Shown: piece by piece, positions 21,224 through 34,198 of the stretch | Layout of the letters: each line of letters starts with the position of its first letter | Numbering within the stretch: position 1 is the stretch's first letter | Origin: Kwoniella bestiolae CBS 10118 | Taxonomy: Eukaryota; Basidiomycota; Tremellomycetes; Tremellales; Cryptococcaceae | Direction of reading: 5' to 3' | NCBI RefSeq assembly: GCF_000512585.2 | Contig: NC_089244.1 | Location: 558,001-622,000, forward strand | Length of the DNA stretch: 64,000 bases | The notes under the pieces: generated by a model | Databases searched by the model: none | The model's input: the letters and a program-made list of their open reading frames with translations, nothing else | What the model was told of the DNA's origin: nothing | Made by a program: the position numbers and the translations under genes

Positions 21224-22247
21224 TGTGAGTTCGTGGGTGGACATGTAAAGTGGAGAAGGATCAAAGAGATGAATATGATTTCCCACGGTCAAGTTGAGAT
21301 GTTTGTGTCTCTTGTTTTCCCACGATACATGTGGTGAGTTTGAATTTGTAGAAAGTGATGACGTGGAATAATATTAGTAATGCCAAATTTTCATCCTACA
21401 GACTAGCCATCCATCCATACTCGATGAGGTAGGTATATATGGATATAACAGGTACTCAACAAGAGCAAGAAGCATAAATGCAAAGAGTCGTGACCGTATG
21501 CATAGAGCGTTATATATGTGAAAGAGGACGGTCCAATAGGATTCAAACGGTATATACAAATTAGCAACAAATAAAAGATTGAACTAAATGAAACCCTCAG
21601 TAAACTGTCAAACAGGCCAGTACTCGACAATGACCAGCACATTTGCTTGTTTAGGGCAAAGCGACTAGGGTCTCCGAGCTTGACTCTATAGTGTTGGCAA
21701 TTCTCATCATGGGGTGGGGGTGTATATGAAGGATGTGGGAGGAGAGGGGATGGAATGGGAAGGATCAAGCGAATAAGAAGGAAAGAGGAGAAACCGATGT
21801 ACGGTCCCATCAACAGGAGAACCACTTTGGGACCGTAGATAGGCTTCTCCTCAATGCACCTTATACTCTTGATCCAGTATGTGGGATCGTTCATGCTACC
21901 ATAGCTGTAAGAACGATGTACGAGGGGAAGAAGAAGGAAAGAAGGAGAGTTCAAGATTATCGAAATCCCTGTTTGGTACGCGACTGTCAGGTTGGTTGAA
22001 TTTGGCTGCAGAGAGCACTATTTGATAAATCCACGTCATGGTAACTTATAGTGGTGTCATTATCACTCTCATCCACCCAAGCTTTGCCACCTCCACCTCG
22101 ACCAGTTTATTTTGATTTTGACCTTTTCTGAAATCTGCATTCAACTGTACTGTACCATACTAAGCTACATCGTCCAAACAACGACAACTCTGGACACAAC
22201 CTCAACCCGCAAATTCAATCAAGAGACGGTGTCACAGCCCTATCACC
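21224..22247. promoter_or_regulatory. Divergent promoter region between CSL gene and ESF1
   Basis: This is a 1,024-bp spacer between head-to-head genes. A 183-codon frame at 21403-21954 on the minus strand has hydrophobic low-complexity sequence without a recognisable domain and I do not call it. The last 150 bp before ESF1 are C/A/T-rich, as expected of a leader. Confidence 0.5.
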
Positions 22248-25173
22248 ATGTCAGACCCACGATTCGCTCGTCTCAAAACCGATCCTCGATTCAGAAGACC
22301 AAAGCAGAAGAACCTCAAAGTAGAAATCGACGACCGGTTCAAGGATGTGCTCGAATCTGAAGAATTCGGTGGTAAGGGCAAAGGCAAGGGGAAAGCTTCA
22401 GGTGAGTCTCATCCTCATTCCATTTGTATAACAATCTGAAGTGAAAAGACTGACGCTCGAACGGTATATATAGGCCGAGTAGATAAACGAGGTAGACCCC
22501 TAGCCAGTTCACACCACCAAGACCAACTCAAGCGGTTCTATCGTCTGCGATCACCTGAAGCTCAAGATGGAGAAGGAGAAGAGGAAGGAGGAGGGTTCGT
22601 AGATTACGCAAGAGGTGAAGGAGCCCTGTCATCATCCGGATCAGAAGACGAGGATAGTGATGCCGAAGGGTCGGAGAATGATTTTGATGAAGAGGAGTTG
22701 GAAGTTGGCGGGAAGAGGAAATCAAAATTACCAGGATACATCTCCGAATCGGATTCCGAGGAAACGTCAGACGAAGAAGAGGAGGATGATGAAGATCATC
22801 TGAATATAGATCTATCAGAGAATGAAGACGAAGCGGTATCTGCCTTCCCACCCGAAGTGGACGAAGACGAAGAAGAGGAGGAAGAAGAGTCCGTACCGCC
22901 CACAAAGAGGATAGCAGCCGTCAACCTAGATTGGGACAATCTCCAAGCCAAAGATCTGTTCTCGGTATTCAATTCATTCCTCAAAACCTCTGCCGCTGCT
23001 GGTAGTAGCAAGGATGGGGACCTGGGGAAGTTGCTGAGCGTCAAGATTTACCCTAGTGAATTTGGGAAACAGCGTATGGAGAAGGAAGAGCAGGAGGGAC
23101 CTGGAGGTGGGATATTCGTTAGTAAACATAAGGCTGGTGAGAAGAAGGATAAGAAGAAGAGGGGCCCGAAGGAGGCTATCGTTCCTAAGAAACGGGCTGA
23201 AGAGAGCTCAGAGGAGGAAGAGGACAGTGATGAAGATGAAGATGAAGGTAGTGAAAAAGAAGGAGAAGAAGTGGAGTTTGATGACGAGGAAGAAGACGAA
23301 GAAGAGGAGGAGGATGACGAAGAGGAAGATAATCAACCAAAAAGATCGAATGATCGACCTCGAGAAGAGATTGATGGATTGGAGATCATTTCGGATGTCG
23401 AGTCTGACGCTGGATCGGAAGATATCGATATGGACCAGTTGAGACAGTATCAACTAGAGAGGCTGAGGTGAGTCTTACGTTCTCTCGGTCATCTGGTTCT
23501 GGAATCACTGGTGTCTGTGTGTTTCGCGTATGCTGAAACGAACCACCAAATCAACAGATACTTCTACGCCATCGCTACTTTCTCTACTGTCACTGCTTCA
23601 GAACACGTAATGAATGAATGTAATGGCACGGAATTTGAGAGGACGGCCAACATTATGGATCTGAGTTATGTTCCCGAGGACATGGAATTTGCAGATGAGG
23701 AGGTCAGGTGAGTTTGAGATTATATGGCTGCAAAGTGAGTAGAATAGTTAGCTGATTCTGATCGTTCTGACAGAGATGAATCGAATAAAGAAGCCAAAGG
23801 GTACAAGGGGAACGACTTTGTCACGGATGTAAGTCTCAGCCCTATCATAAAAGTCCTCTCTATAGGCATAGTGAGCTGATATAATTGCACTATGTAGGCA
23901 CTACGACACTCTAAAGTGAAATTAACGTGGGATCAAGATGATCCGAACCGAGTCAAGATGACCAGGCGAACATTGACGCGAGAAGAGATCGAAGAGCAGG
24001 ATTTCAATAACCTCGTAGCTGGATCGGGCAGCGAGGCCTCCTTATCTGAAGACGAGGAGCAAGAAGACGAGAAAGCGAAAGGCAAAGGAAAAGGGAAAGG
24101 AAAAGATAAGCAGAGCAAGAAAGAACGTACCGAGAAATTACGAAATCTCCTCCTAGCGGGGAACGATGAAGATGGGGATATATGGGGCAAAGCCGGAACC
24201 TCTTTCGCAGATATGATTGAACCTAAGGACACCACAGGTAAATCCAAGAAGAAGAAGGAGGATGGGATGGACATGGAAATCACTTTCAAACCTGCCTTGA
24301 ACACTGGTGTTGGCAAAGAGGTTGATGAAGAGAATATGACTACGTTGGAGAAATACCAGATGAGGATGAAAGAGAAGAAGAATAGGAAGAAGGAGAAGTT
24401 GGAGTTGAGGAGAGCTACTAAAGCTATTAACAACGATGAGGATAACGACGACGAGGATGAAGGGAAAACCAAAGGAGGGGATGATTTCTTTGGGAGTGAT
24501 AGCGATGTCTCCAATGATGGGGACGAAGATGTGGAGAGACCTCAACCTAAATCAAAGGTCAATGGTAAAGAGAGGCCCTCATCTAGACTCAAGGATCAGG
24601 ACGATGACAATGAAGATTTCTCAACTCTGGTCGGATCTTCTTCCAAAGCCGACACCAATTTCTCGATGAAAGATATCTTGAAATCCGAAAAGGACTCCAA
24701 GAAGCGAAGACGTCGTCGAGGGAAGAAAGACGGGAAGGAAGAGGAGGAGGAGAAAGAGCTCGGTCCGGAAGGATGGAAGATCAACGTGGCTGATCCGAGG
24801 TTCAAGGCTTTACACGAAGATGCGGAATTTGCTATTGATCCTAGTAATCCACAGTGAGTGTCTGTTCCATACTGATCAACATTTGCTGTTGTCCTCTGGT
24901 TATTGCCACTTCACATGCTGACTTTCGAACTCGTCCAGCTTCACAAAGACCAAAGCGATGCAAGATCTCTTATCGCACCGAGCTCAACTTCGCCAGAACA
25001 AACGGTACAACGAGAATGATGAGCTCCCCTCTTCAGCCTCGGGTGTCAAACGGACGTTACCTGGAGAAAATCCTGAGGGGGGCGAGAAGGACTTGTCAGC
25101 GTTGGTCAAGAGCGTTAAGAGGCAGATGGAGAGGGAGGGGAATAACAAGAAGAGGAGGAGGCATAGGAAGTAG
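22248..25173 (+). CDS. ESF1: Pre-rRNA processing protein Esf1
   Basis: Esf1 is a nucleolar factor needed for 18S rRNA maturation in the small-subunit processome. Exons: 22248-22401, 22474-23467, 23558-23707, 23774-23828, 23898-24853, 24939-25173; 847 residues. The start MSDPRFARLKTDPRFRRPK is typical, as are LDWDNLQAKDLFSVFNSFL and VKIYPSEFGKQRM. In the core, RLRYFYAIATFSTVTASEH, ANIMDLSYVPEDMEF, HSKVKLTWDQDDPNR and FNNLVAGSGSE match the family. The C-terminal signature is WKINVADPRFKALHEDAEFAIDPSNP followed by FTKTKAM. Long Asp/Glu and Lys tracts, suited to casein kinase II sites and nucleolar retention, separate the blocks. All five introns have GTGAGT or GTAAGT donors. Confidence 0.95.
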
Positions 25174-25509
25174 TCGTAGTTCGTATTCCTATTGTCTTGT
25201 AGTGTCACTAGCTCTGTTGCTGTTGGGATTATACTGGATGTACGAATGCTTTATTCGTTATCCCATATATGTTGGTTTCAATGGTTCATATTCCACAAAG
25301 AGCATTCTGCATACATCGTCGTTTTACCAATCATGCATTATATTTCATTCCTACTTAGAAACACCCACCGTTATTTCGTATCTTATTGAACTATCAACAA
25401 CTACTCAGTAAAAATACTAATACTATTACTCTACCTTCCCGATCAAACACTATACCTACAAACTGTAAAAGACTAAACACATTCAATCATATCTATAAAC
25501 CTCGGTCCC
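25174..25509. other. Convergent 3' flanks of ESF1 and SEC16
   Basis: These 336 bp should carry both 3' UTRs. The sequence is AT-rich between about 25200 and 25500. No gene or repeat was seen. Confidence 0.55.
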
Positions 25510-28500
25510 TCACTGCCCCTCAGGCTGCTGGAACACATCGACATATCTATTCCTCGCCCCCTTCTTAGCAGCCGCCGAGGCAGGTCTCTTGCTCGGCGGT
25601 CTACTAAGCAAATCATCAATGGAGGGTGGTCCACCACTACTAGTCCTAGAGGGAGGTACACTCCCACCTCCACCTATGGAAGGTGGTTTAGGCGGACCAC
25701 TTGGGGGACCCGAGGGTAAATCCGATGCGGTGACACTTTCGTTGAGGGACGACTTCATCCTCTTTATACTTCCATCTGGACCTTCTGCGAAACTCATTCC
25801 CATACCTCTACCTGGAGGTGGACCACCGCCCGCACCCATGGGAGGACCAGATGGAGGTGGTCTATGTCCTGGTGGTGGGGTCGCTGACATCGCTCTGTTA
25901 TTCGCTTCTGCGTCTGGTCTGGCTGATCGGGATGGAGAGGCTGTTTGAGCTCGGGGTGGAGGGGGTGGAGCAGATGGGCCAGCAGGTTCGGGTTTAGCCT
26001 GAATGTAGTCAAAAGATCAGAGTATCAGCGTCTAATTCTTTCTTCCGTCCGTTTGAGTCGTTCCGTTGATCACAAGAATGTAAAGAGAATTGCTAGCTCA
26101 CCCCTTTCACAACCCATCTCTTCAACTCAGGATCAAAGATCATAGAACTCTCTTCACCCAAATTAGCTTTCACAGGGCCACTCTGTTCCCCTTCCTTCTT
26201 GCCTCCCCAGATCCTACCAAGCCATGACGACTTGTGTTCAGCTGCGATACCAGGTTCCAAATCACATATCAGCTCTGACCGCATCAAACACAGTTTATCA
26301 CTCACGTTTAGCAGGAGGGGCATCATTCTTCTTTGGTGGTTCGGGTTTACTATCCTTCACAGGAGCTTTACCCTTACCGGCCTTGTCGTCGTCATCGCCT
26401 GAGGGAGGTTTGGGCGTTCGATCTCTCGATAGCGCGGAGTTACCAAATCCTAGATCATCCTCATCCTCATCTTCGTCTCTAATTCCGTATGAAGATTTGT
26501 TTTTGGGCGGTTCGTAACTTGACGAAGTAGGAGCAGAAGGGCCAAGGTTGAGTTGAGCCATCGGATTGATGAATTCACTATCATCCCCATAAGCATGAGG
26601 AGTTTCTGTTCCCCCTTGATCATCATTATCACCAGTCCAAGGTGAATATCCACCTGCTCCATCATGTTGATTATACGTATCACCACCATATGAAGAAGAC
26701 GAGGAACTTCCGCCATAGGTCGGAACAGTAGGCTGCTGACCCCACTGAGGAGTCATCTGCATTGCTGGAGAAGTCGTTCTCGATACACTTGAAACGCCCA
26801 GATACCCATTACCACCATTGTTCGACAGATCCGCAACCGAGGTATTTCGGGAGGGTGCTCCCGAGGTACCGGTAGAGATCGTACTGAATTGAGAGAATGG
26901 TCCAGCGACTTTCCCACTGGACGCGGTAGGTTTAGGAGCGGACCCATCACCTTCTTCACCGGCTATGAACTTGGTCAGACGACCTTCGATCCATGAGCCG
27001 AGCTTGTCAAATCCTGGTTTGGCGGCTTTTCGCCCTGATCCTAGAACGTTGGGTGGATCAATAGATGGTTCTCCAGTAAGTCGTTCGAGAAGATCTTCTA
27101 GACTCGCTGCATATGCAGGTGACAGAAGGGAAGGTAGGTTCTTGTTGATCCTGGAACCAGCTTCGATAGCAGTACAGTATCTGTGAGGCGCACACCACAT
27201 CAGTAGTGCACGACAATGCAACTTCTCGGAGTGACTACTTACTTCTGTGCCAACTCGGCCTCTCCCAACTCGGCTAATCTCCAAGCTCTGGCCAATTTGT
27301 AAGGTAACAATTGTGGCAAAGCAGCGAAATGAGCTTCTTGACCTTTCGGTGTCGGTACAAGACTCCTCGCGTATTCGGCAATCTCAGCAAAGACGATAGC
27401 TTCTTCATCTCGCACATTATGGGTGAGAGTGATAGGTCGTTCGTAAGCTGCAGGGGTGAGGTCGAAGAAGGGTGATAAGGGGGATAAGAGGAAACTATCA
27501 TGGGACATCAGTCAACTATCCCATGATCTCAAAGCAAACGCAGAATCGACAACTCACCAAGCATGAGCAGCGTTGATGAGTCCCATGGACAGAAATTTGG
27601 ATCCCATTTCATCAAGACAAGCCAGTTCGGTAGGCTTAGCATTGAACAGCACCGAACCAATCACTTCTCGCCATTGATCGTTGGAGGGATCATTAGTGAT
27701 AGTAGCAGCTTTAACAAGTTCGTCCACTAGATATATGATCATTGATGAGCGTCAACACAGATCAACAAGCTTTGCGAACGCCGACTCACCAATGGTAGGG
27801 TTCACACCTCCAGACAAAAGGTAAGAAGCCTTGATACCAGCCGTGCCCTGTGGTCTTTCACCCACTTCTGACACGGTAAATCTAGTTACGATCTCCCTCC
27901 ACAGGTCGACATCAACATTGCTACTGATGATCAAAGCATGTGACCATAATCCCTGGTCAGCAGCATAAAGCGCAGCATCCCGTTTGTTTCCTTGAGCGAG
28001 AAGGCTCGAGATACGGGTCAACTGAGAAACACTGGCAGCGACGGGAGTGGCGGAAGATGAAGATGACGCGGGGGGATATAGCGATGAGCCGAAGTTCCCA
28101 GCCGAGATTGTTGCGACGGGTGAAGTTGATATGGACGGTGAAGAAGGATTGGCTAGAGCTTCACGGAGAGCTTCCTCGACTTCCGGACTGTATATAGAGA
28201 ACAGTCAGCCAAGAAGTTTACTGCTGGAAGCTAGACGAAGCAACTCACGTTCCCGCCAGTTTACCTTCACCTATAACTAAAGCCTTTAGCGCCTTGATCA
28301 ACACTAATTTACCCTCCTCTTCCCTTCTCGCTTTGTTAGCTGAAGACTTTAGGTAGGGTAAGCCTCGTTCGATCTCTTCTGCTCTGGCGTCCAAATACCC
28401 AAGTACAGCTTCGCGTTTCTTCTTATCGCCGGCAGCGCCTTTGGGAGTCAAAGGATCAAAGACCAACGGACCAGGGAAAGAAGATAAATCGCTCTTGAGC

Positions 28501-31500
28501 GCAGCAGGAGCAGCTACTTCAGATATACTCCTGATCCACAATTGACCTCTGCCCGACGCGTAACCATAGGAAGGTACTCTCGAGTGACCTTTATGGAAGT
28601 TACCTGACTCCGCGGCTCCTGGGAAAGCAGTTACGAGAGTTCCACCAAATCCAAATACAGCAATAGGAGCATTACGAGCCGCCAGAGTTGTACGACCTAG
28701 AGGATCCTCACTGACTGGTTTCTGCTCGAGCACTTGCTGAGGGATATAGGTGTCATCCGTTGACTGTGATGGAGCATGCATGGGCTGGAAATAATTGTTG
28801 GCAGGTGGGGATATACCAAAACCGGCGCTGTATGCGGGGGAGGCAGTACGAGCAGGGGCCGGAGCATAGGGATTGGATGCTTGAGGAATGCCCAACGGCT
28901 TGGTAGCTGTGGGAGGTGAATAGATGGAAGGCTCGTATGTGGTAGAAGCACGGGAAGGCTGAGATGTGTGATTGTACCCGTGGCTTTTTGTGGGAGAAGT
29001 ACCAGGAGCCGAGGGAGCGTAAGGATTATGCGAGTAGTCACCATTCTGAGACGATGGATTATATGACTCTTCATTCAAGTCAATGACGCCTGCCTGGGTA
29101 GGTTCATACGGTGCGTAGGGCGATGTGGCCGGTTGAGATCTCTTTTCAGGTGATTGCTGTGTAGGTGCGTATGGAGCGTAAGGAGAGTCAGACGGCTGGG
29201 ACCTCTCGGAAGAGTGCTGAGTTTGCAAGCCCAAAGACGAGGAGGGTGCGTAAGGATCTTCGGACATGGTCCTTCCTGTAGGAGGGAAAATTCCTCCACG
29301 AGCAGCTGAATGCTGCGATTGCGGTGGCGCAAAAGGTTGATATTGCTGTTGATCATGGTGAATCGGTCTACTCGCTTCTTCAACAGGCGAGTATAAACTC
29401 TCTACCACATCGCCATCTTCTCCATCCTCGTCGAATCTCCTCGATAGTACTGGTGGAGACAGGTGTCTTCCTGGCTGACTCGGTGGGGATTGGGTGAACT
29501 GGGTTGGATGAGGTACATATCCACCATAGTGGCGTTGTGCTCCGTTGAATTCAGCAGAGACCCTGCGTTCGTCTAAAGATGAATGTCCGTGGTGATCTGA
29601 TATCTCACCATGTACCTTTGGAGGAGATAGCAACTGCTCTTCACCAAGAGATTGGGCAGTTGAGGGCGGCGATCGCATTCGTTGCGTTACATCAGGCCTA
29701 GAAGGTGGTCGAGCAGCGAACATCGGTGAAGATTGACGGGAAGGTGGACCTCTGCTAAGTGGTCGGGGCGGCCCATATGGAGATTCGCTAGCTTTGGGTG
29801 GAGGAGCGAATTTGGGAGGATGCGATGCTGGTTGAGGCGAAGATTCATAGTTATGATGCGAAGCAGCACTGGCTGTTCTTGAAGGGGCACGGTACGATGG
29901 TTGAGACAACGGGGGATCGAAGGCCGAAGGAGGAGGTCTGTGTAGAGGCTTCCGTGGTGATAGGACCTCATGCTGGTCTACTGAACGCTGACTGTGTGAC
30001 ACAGAGGGGGGTCGGGGCGGAGCGTCGTACGCAGACATATGATCGTGTTGAGTTACTGCTGCGGTATGGGCCCGTTCAATAGGTTTTGGCGGCAGAGCAA
30101 AGCCTGGTTCACGGCTTGGTAGTCTTCCTTCGGTTTTGGTCCGTTTGGGTGGCCCAGGTGGTGGTGGCGGAGGTGTCGAGCTGGCCTGAGGTGGTGACAT
30201 TGCCACTGAATGAGGCATATTGAACGAAGGAGACGATGTAGCCGATGCAGCTCGAACAAAGCTTTTCTGTGGCTTCAGGAAAGGGGGATCATAAGCATTT
30301 GATGTCATCCTCTGCACTGGTGGTTTCGTTGGAGCCGATTTAGGGGCCGCCGATGAAGCTTGATGTGATATAGGAGGTTGAGCTACAGGGGAAGGTGCAT
30401 AAGGGTTAGATGCGGTATTTGCAGCCGGAGCATAAGGATCGTGTTGTTGCTGTCGCTGAGTAGCAGGGGTGTACGCATCGTATGAGGACTGAGGGGGAGC
30501 CGGCGCATTGTAAGGAGCGTAGCTCGATGTTGAACTGTATGGAGCAGTACTGGAGACACCAGAGTATGGTACATAGGCTGAAGACGAGCTAGCGTATTGC
30601 GAAGTGCCAGTCATTGGATATGCAGTCGACGTAGCCGATGCTTGGGCTGTGGAAGGCGCATAAGGGTCGTATGAGTTGCTAGGCATCTTGGAAGGAGTCT
30701 CTGGCTGAGGCGTGCGACGAGCAGCATTCTCTGACACTCCAGCCTGAAGAGCAGGGCTATAAGGAGCAAGGGGAGTTTGGTCTGCAATATCATGGAAAAT
30801 TAGCAAAGTCAATAACGGTATATGTAGTCTCCAAGCGTAAATACTCACTCTGTGCGGGAGCTTGACTGTCCGTTGAACCGCCCGCTTCTTCGCCCCATCC
30901 ACCCTGACCCAACATCGTCTGTCTGACTTGTTCCTTCTCTTCATCGGTGTACCAATGCCATTCTCCACCCTCATCATACCATCCCTGGGGTATCTCAAAG
31001 TCTAGTGGTTCGTGTCCGTCATCCTCCTTCTTCACCTGCTGAGTTTGACCACCACTATTCAATATATCATCCTCATTGGGCATCTGGATCGAATCGTCGA
31101 AGGTCGTGTCTCCTAGCCAATTGCTTGCATCGGAAAACATACTCTGGAAAGAGGTATCTCCAGCTGCATCGATACCCAGACCGGTCGGCCGTACATCGGC
31201 TTGAGAGTGTTCGATAGATAGACTGGGTACAGGGGATGGTGAAGCAGGTTTCGACGATGTATCGATTTGACCGGAAGAAGATGGTTGTTCACCATTGGCT
31301 GGATCTTGGGGAATGAGATCAGCGAAGGAGTCGGTGGGATCATCGGTAAAGAGCGCGGAAGCAGCAATAGGAACTTCAAGAGTACCACTTGGTGATGAGA
31401 TTTGCTGCTGTGAACCTTCGGGTCCCTGCTCCACAGACTCTCCATCCTGACCTACAGAAGACTCTGTAGGCGCATCTACACCAATCTCACTTCCAGTTGA

Positions 31501-31950
31501 TAGAGGTACCTGCGGGTCTATCTCCTTTTCAGCCTCAAATTCCGCCAGGAGATCACTAAAGTCCTGTTCATCCACCGTCGGATGTACTACTGTCTCTTCC
31601 GGCTGAGGTAGTGCTGGGATCTCATCGGATGGTGGTGCGGGAAGTTCATCAGGTGGAGGGGGTGATGGGTGATTGTCCTGTTGAGGGGGGATCGGTTCTG
31701 CCGATTGCGTAGCATTTGCAAATAGTTTTTCTTCTTCTTGGGTGGGTTCAGGATGCTCATGAGCATCGTTCGCTATCTGTTCGAATGGATCTTGGTCCTG
31801 ATCTTGATCTTGATCTTGTCCGGTTGCATTGAGTTGAGCAAAGACATCTCCGTCGTCATTGTTGTTGGGGTCATCACCGAAGAGGTCGTGAATTGTCGTT
31901 GTTTGGGGTGATGTTGTCGTCGTTGTCGCTGAAGCTGCGTCTTCTGCCAT
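25510..31950 (-). CDS. SEC16: COPII coat assembly protein Sec16
   Basis: Sec16 is the scaffold of ER exit sites and binds COPII coat proteins and Sar1. Minus-strand exons: 31950-30849, about 30781-28249, 28187-27790, 27726-27558, 27494-27243, 27180-26306, 26241-26102, 25998-25510; about 1,985 residues. The N-terminal third is disordered and acidic and includes the motif PQGWYDEGGEWHWYTDEEK. Next comes a stretch rich in DPYAP/NPYAP units. The central conserved domain runs from APIAVFGFGGTLVTAFPG through LIKALKALVI, LAQGNKRDAALYAADQGLW and LAELGEAELAQKYCTAIE. The C-terminal block SSWLGRIWGGKK, ANLGEESSMIFDPELKRW is the Sec23-binding-type end. A Pro/Gly-rich tail follows. The start is the ATG of MAEDAAS; the open frame extends 31 codons upstream. 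It diverges from the TEA-factor gene. Confidence 0.93.
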
Positions 31951-34198
31951 GATGTTGAAGCTCTGCAGCCTTGATATTGGCTTATAAGATTGCAAGGAAT
32001 GTATCGGATCAAGGATCAAGACTGGATATCTTATATTATACACCTAGGTGAGTATGATGAACTGAACCATTCGCGTGGAATCGCACAGGAGCGTGGAAGC
32101 GGAATCAATTTCACATTTGAAAAGTCAAAGTGTAGACGTCATCACAAACCCCCATGGCAAAGACCACGTGTTTTCCATGTGAGGACCACGAACACTATGA
32201 TTTCCAAGGTTGCTGGAGCCATAAGATCGTAGCTTCACCAGAAGAGGAGACGATTGAGTTACTCATGTTAGAATTGAAACACTCCGTCCGCATCTGACTG
32301 ACCGCAACACCCTTAGTGACATCCACTTGAGAATACACGGCTTGCGACAGTGGACAACCATAGATCCCCCTTAAATTCCTATCATCGGCACGTTGCAGAT
32401 GAAGTCTTAGACAAGACGTGCGCTTCTAAGCATTCAGGCAGTCTCATGAGACGGGCGTTCTCTCGGAGAAGTGATAAACACGAGGAGAGCGTTTTCTGTC
32501 TCAACAAAGAGAAATCGTGAGAAGCATATCTAACTTCTGATTCAGTACCTCGTATGTTCGTCAGACAGGATGACCAAGAATGAATCGACTAATGTGATGG
32601 TCGTATGGTGTTACTCGTACGGAGGAATCCGGCATCATCCTCATCATCATTTGAATCAATTGGGGCAACGGGATTATTTATATAAAAAAGATGTATTTCT
32701 CAGTTCGTGCCTGCTGTATTCCAGCGAGGTTCATTGTTGGTGGAGGGGACGCTCACCCTTAGTGATTCCCCTGAGTCAGACAGGTGATATAGCACCCAGG
32801 ATAGAGCGGGGGCATGCAGCATGTCTCCCCATGTTTCAGCGTGATATCGCATTCCTTCTTCAGAGAACATGTGGCTGATCATCTCATCTCGTCTCATTCC
32901 GCTTCTTGTTTGAGATTGCCACTCATTCAAATAATCAGACTAAATGAAATATCAAAAACAAAAGACGGAAATGAATGACGAAAGGTCCAGTCATTTGTGA
33001 GATCCCATCATATGATATTTCAGAAATTCCTTCTGCATTCCAGGCGTGACGCTGTCAGAAGCAGGCAGATCTTAAAGTTAAAATCGTACTCTGATCCTGA
33101 AAAGGGGAATAGGGAGCAATAAACTGCCGTCTGGGTCGCGACCCAGTGATTCATGCATTCATGCCGAAACGGCATCTGCACCATATTTAACTCTATTTCA
33201 TTTGCTGGAATCAAACCCTCATTCTGGGTATGACTAACCCCGCTTGTCTCTTTTCAACTAATAGTCTGTCCAATAAGAACTTGGATGGAACACTTATACC
33301 CACGCACCTTTACTCATCATATCAAATAGCTCATCAAGATTCATATTCAATACCTTTTCGTGCGATCATCATCAACTGACACCTTTCTGCACTTCACCCA
33401 AGTCTATTCAAACAACGATTAGAAGGAAGACAATCACATATGTCTTAACGAATTGTTTACTTGTTTGCTTGTTTGTATCCTTGATATTATCACTTTGATT
33501 CCTGCAACAGTCGATATAAATTCCAACAGATACAAATACCTAGACCTCAACCTCCATTTCCACCTACACCTGTATCTCCCCAGAATTATCAAAACTTGTC
33601 GTTATCAATCTTAGAAGAGAAGCGAATGTGTCTTAGATAGGATCATAGTGATACAGGAAGTACGAAACTACGCCGAAACCAAACGAGAAGAAGAAACAAA
33701 ATCAAATTACAATTCAGTCTAGCCTAACCTGCTACTTCAGTACACAGTGTTCGGCTCCATCGTTGCCGTACGGTGGGAGTGGTCATACCCATTACTAAGG
33801 GATCCGATTCCAGCAAATCTTCCTTTTCGGTTCCTTAGCTGGACAAAACTTAACGGAGAGTCGTACTTCTATCATCTAGTGTAGATCTTGTTCTATCGTC
33901 ATTCACCATTCCTCCCTTGCTGGTTTTGCTCGGAAACATATCAGCCAATTCTCCCATTCCACCTTACCTCTCCTGTATCCCAATACTACACAACAAGTGT
34001 ATTTCATAACCTTTTTTCCCCTCGTCATATCTCATCTTCGCGAGATTATCCTTGTCTTCTTAGAGTAGATATAGAAGAACAAAAGATACCACCCATAGAC
34101 CCTCTCGGGGTATAGAGGTCCATAGCTATTCTTCCCTTTACAAGGAAAAGACCTTGCAATAATTGAAAAATTACAACACGAACATCACTTGATACAAG
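31951..34198. promoter_or_regulatory. 2.2-kb divergent intergenic region between SEC16 and the TEA-factor gene
   Basis: I see no convincing gene here. Short frames at 32570-32878 (+) and 32700-32930 (-) overlap each other and carry no recognisable motif. The part from about 33290 on is rich in CT and AC stretches, consistent with a long leader of the TEA-factor gene, which would be typical of a regulator. Confidence 0.5.

Noticed and set aside
21403..21954. 183-codon hydrophobic frame on the minus strand
   Set aside because: It lies in the divergent promoter region, has no recognisable domain and overlaps CT-rich leader sequence. Probably chance.
23933..24514. Long Ser/Phe-rich minus-strand frame
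   Set aside because: Antisense shadow of the Asp/Glu/Lys-rich part of ESF1.
25589..25948. 119-codon Gly/Pro-rich frame on the plus strand
   Set aside because: It is the complement of the Pro/Gly-rich SEC16 C-terminal exon, so the composition is a shadow.
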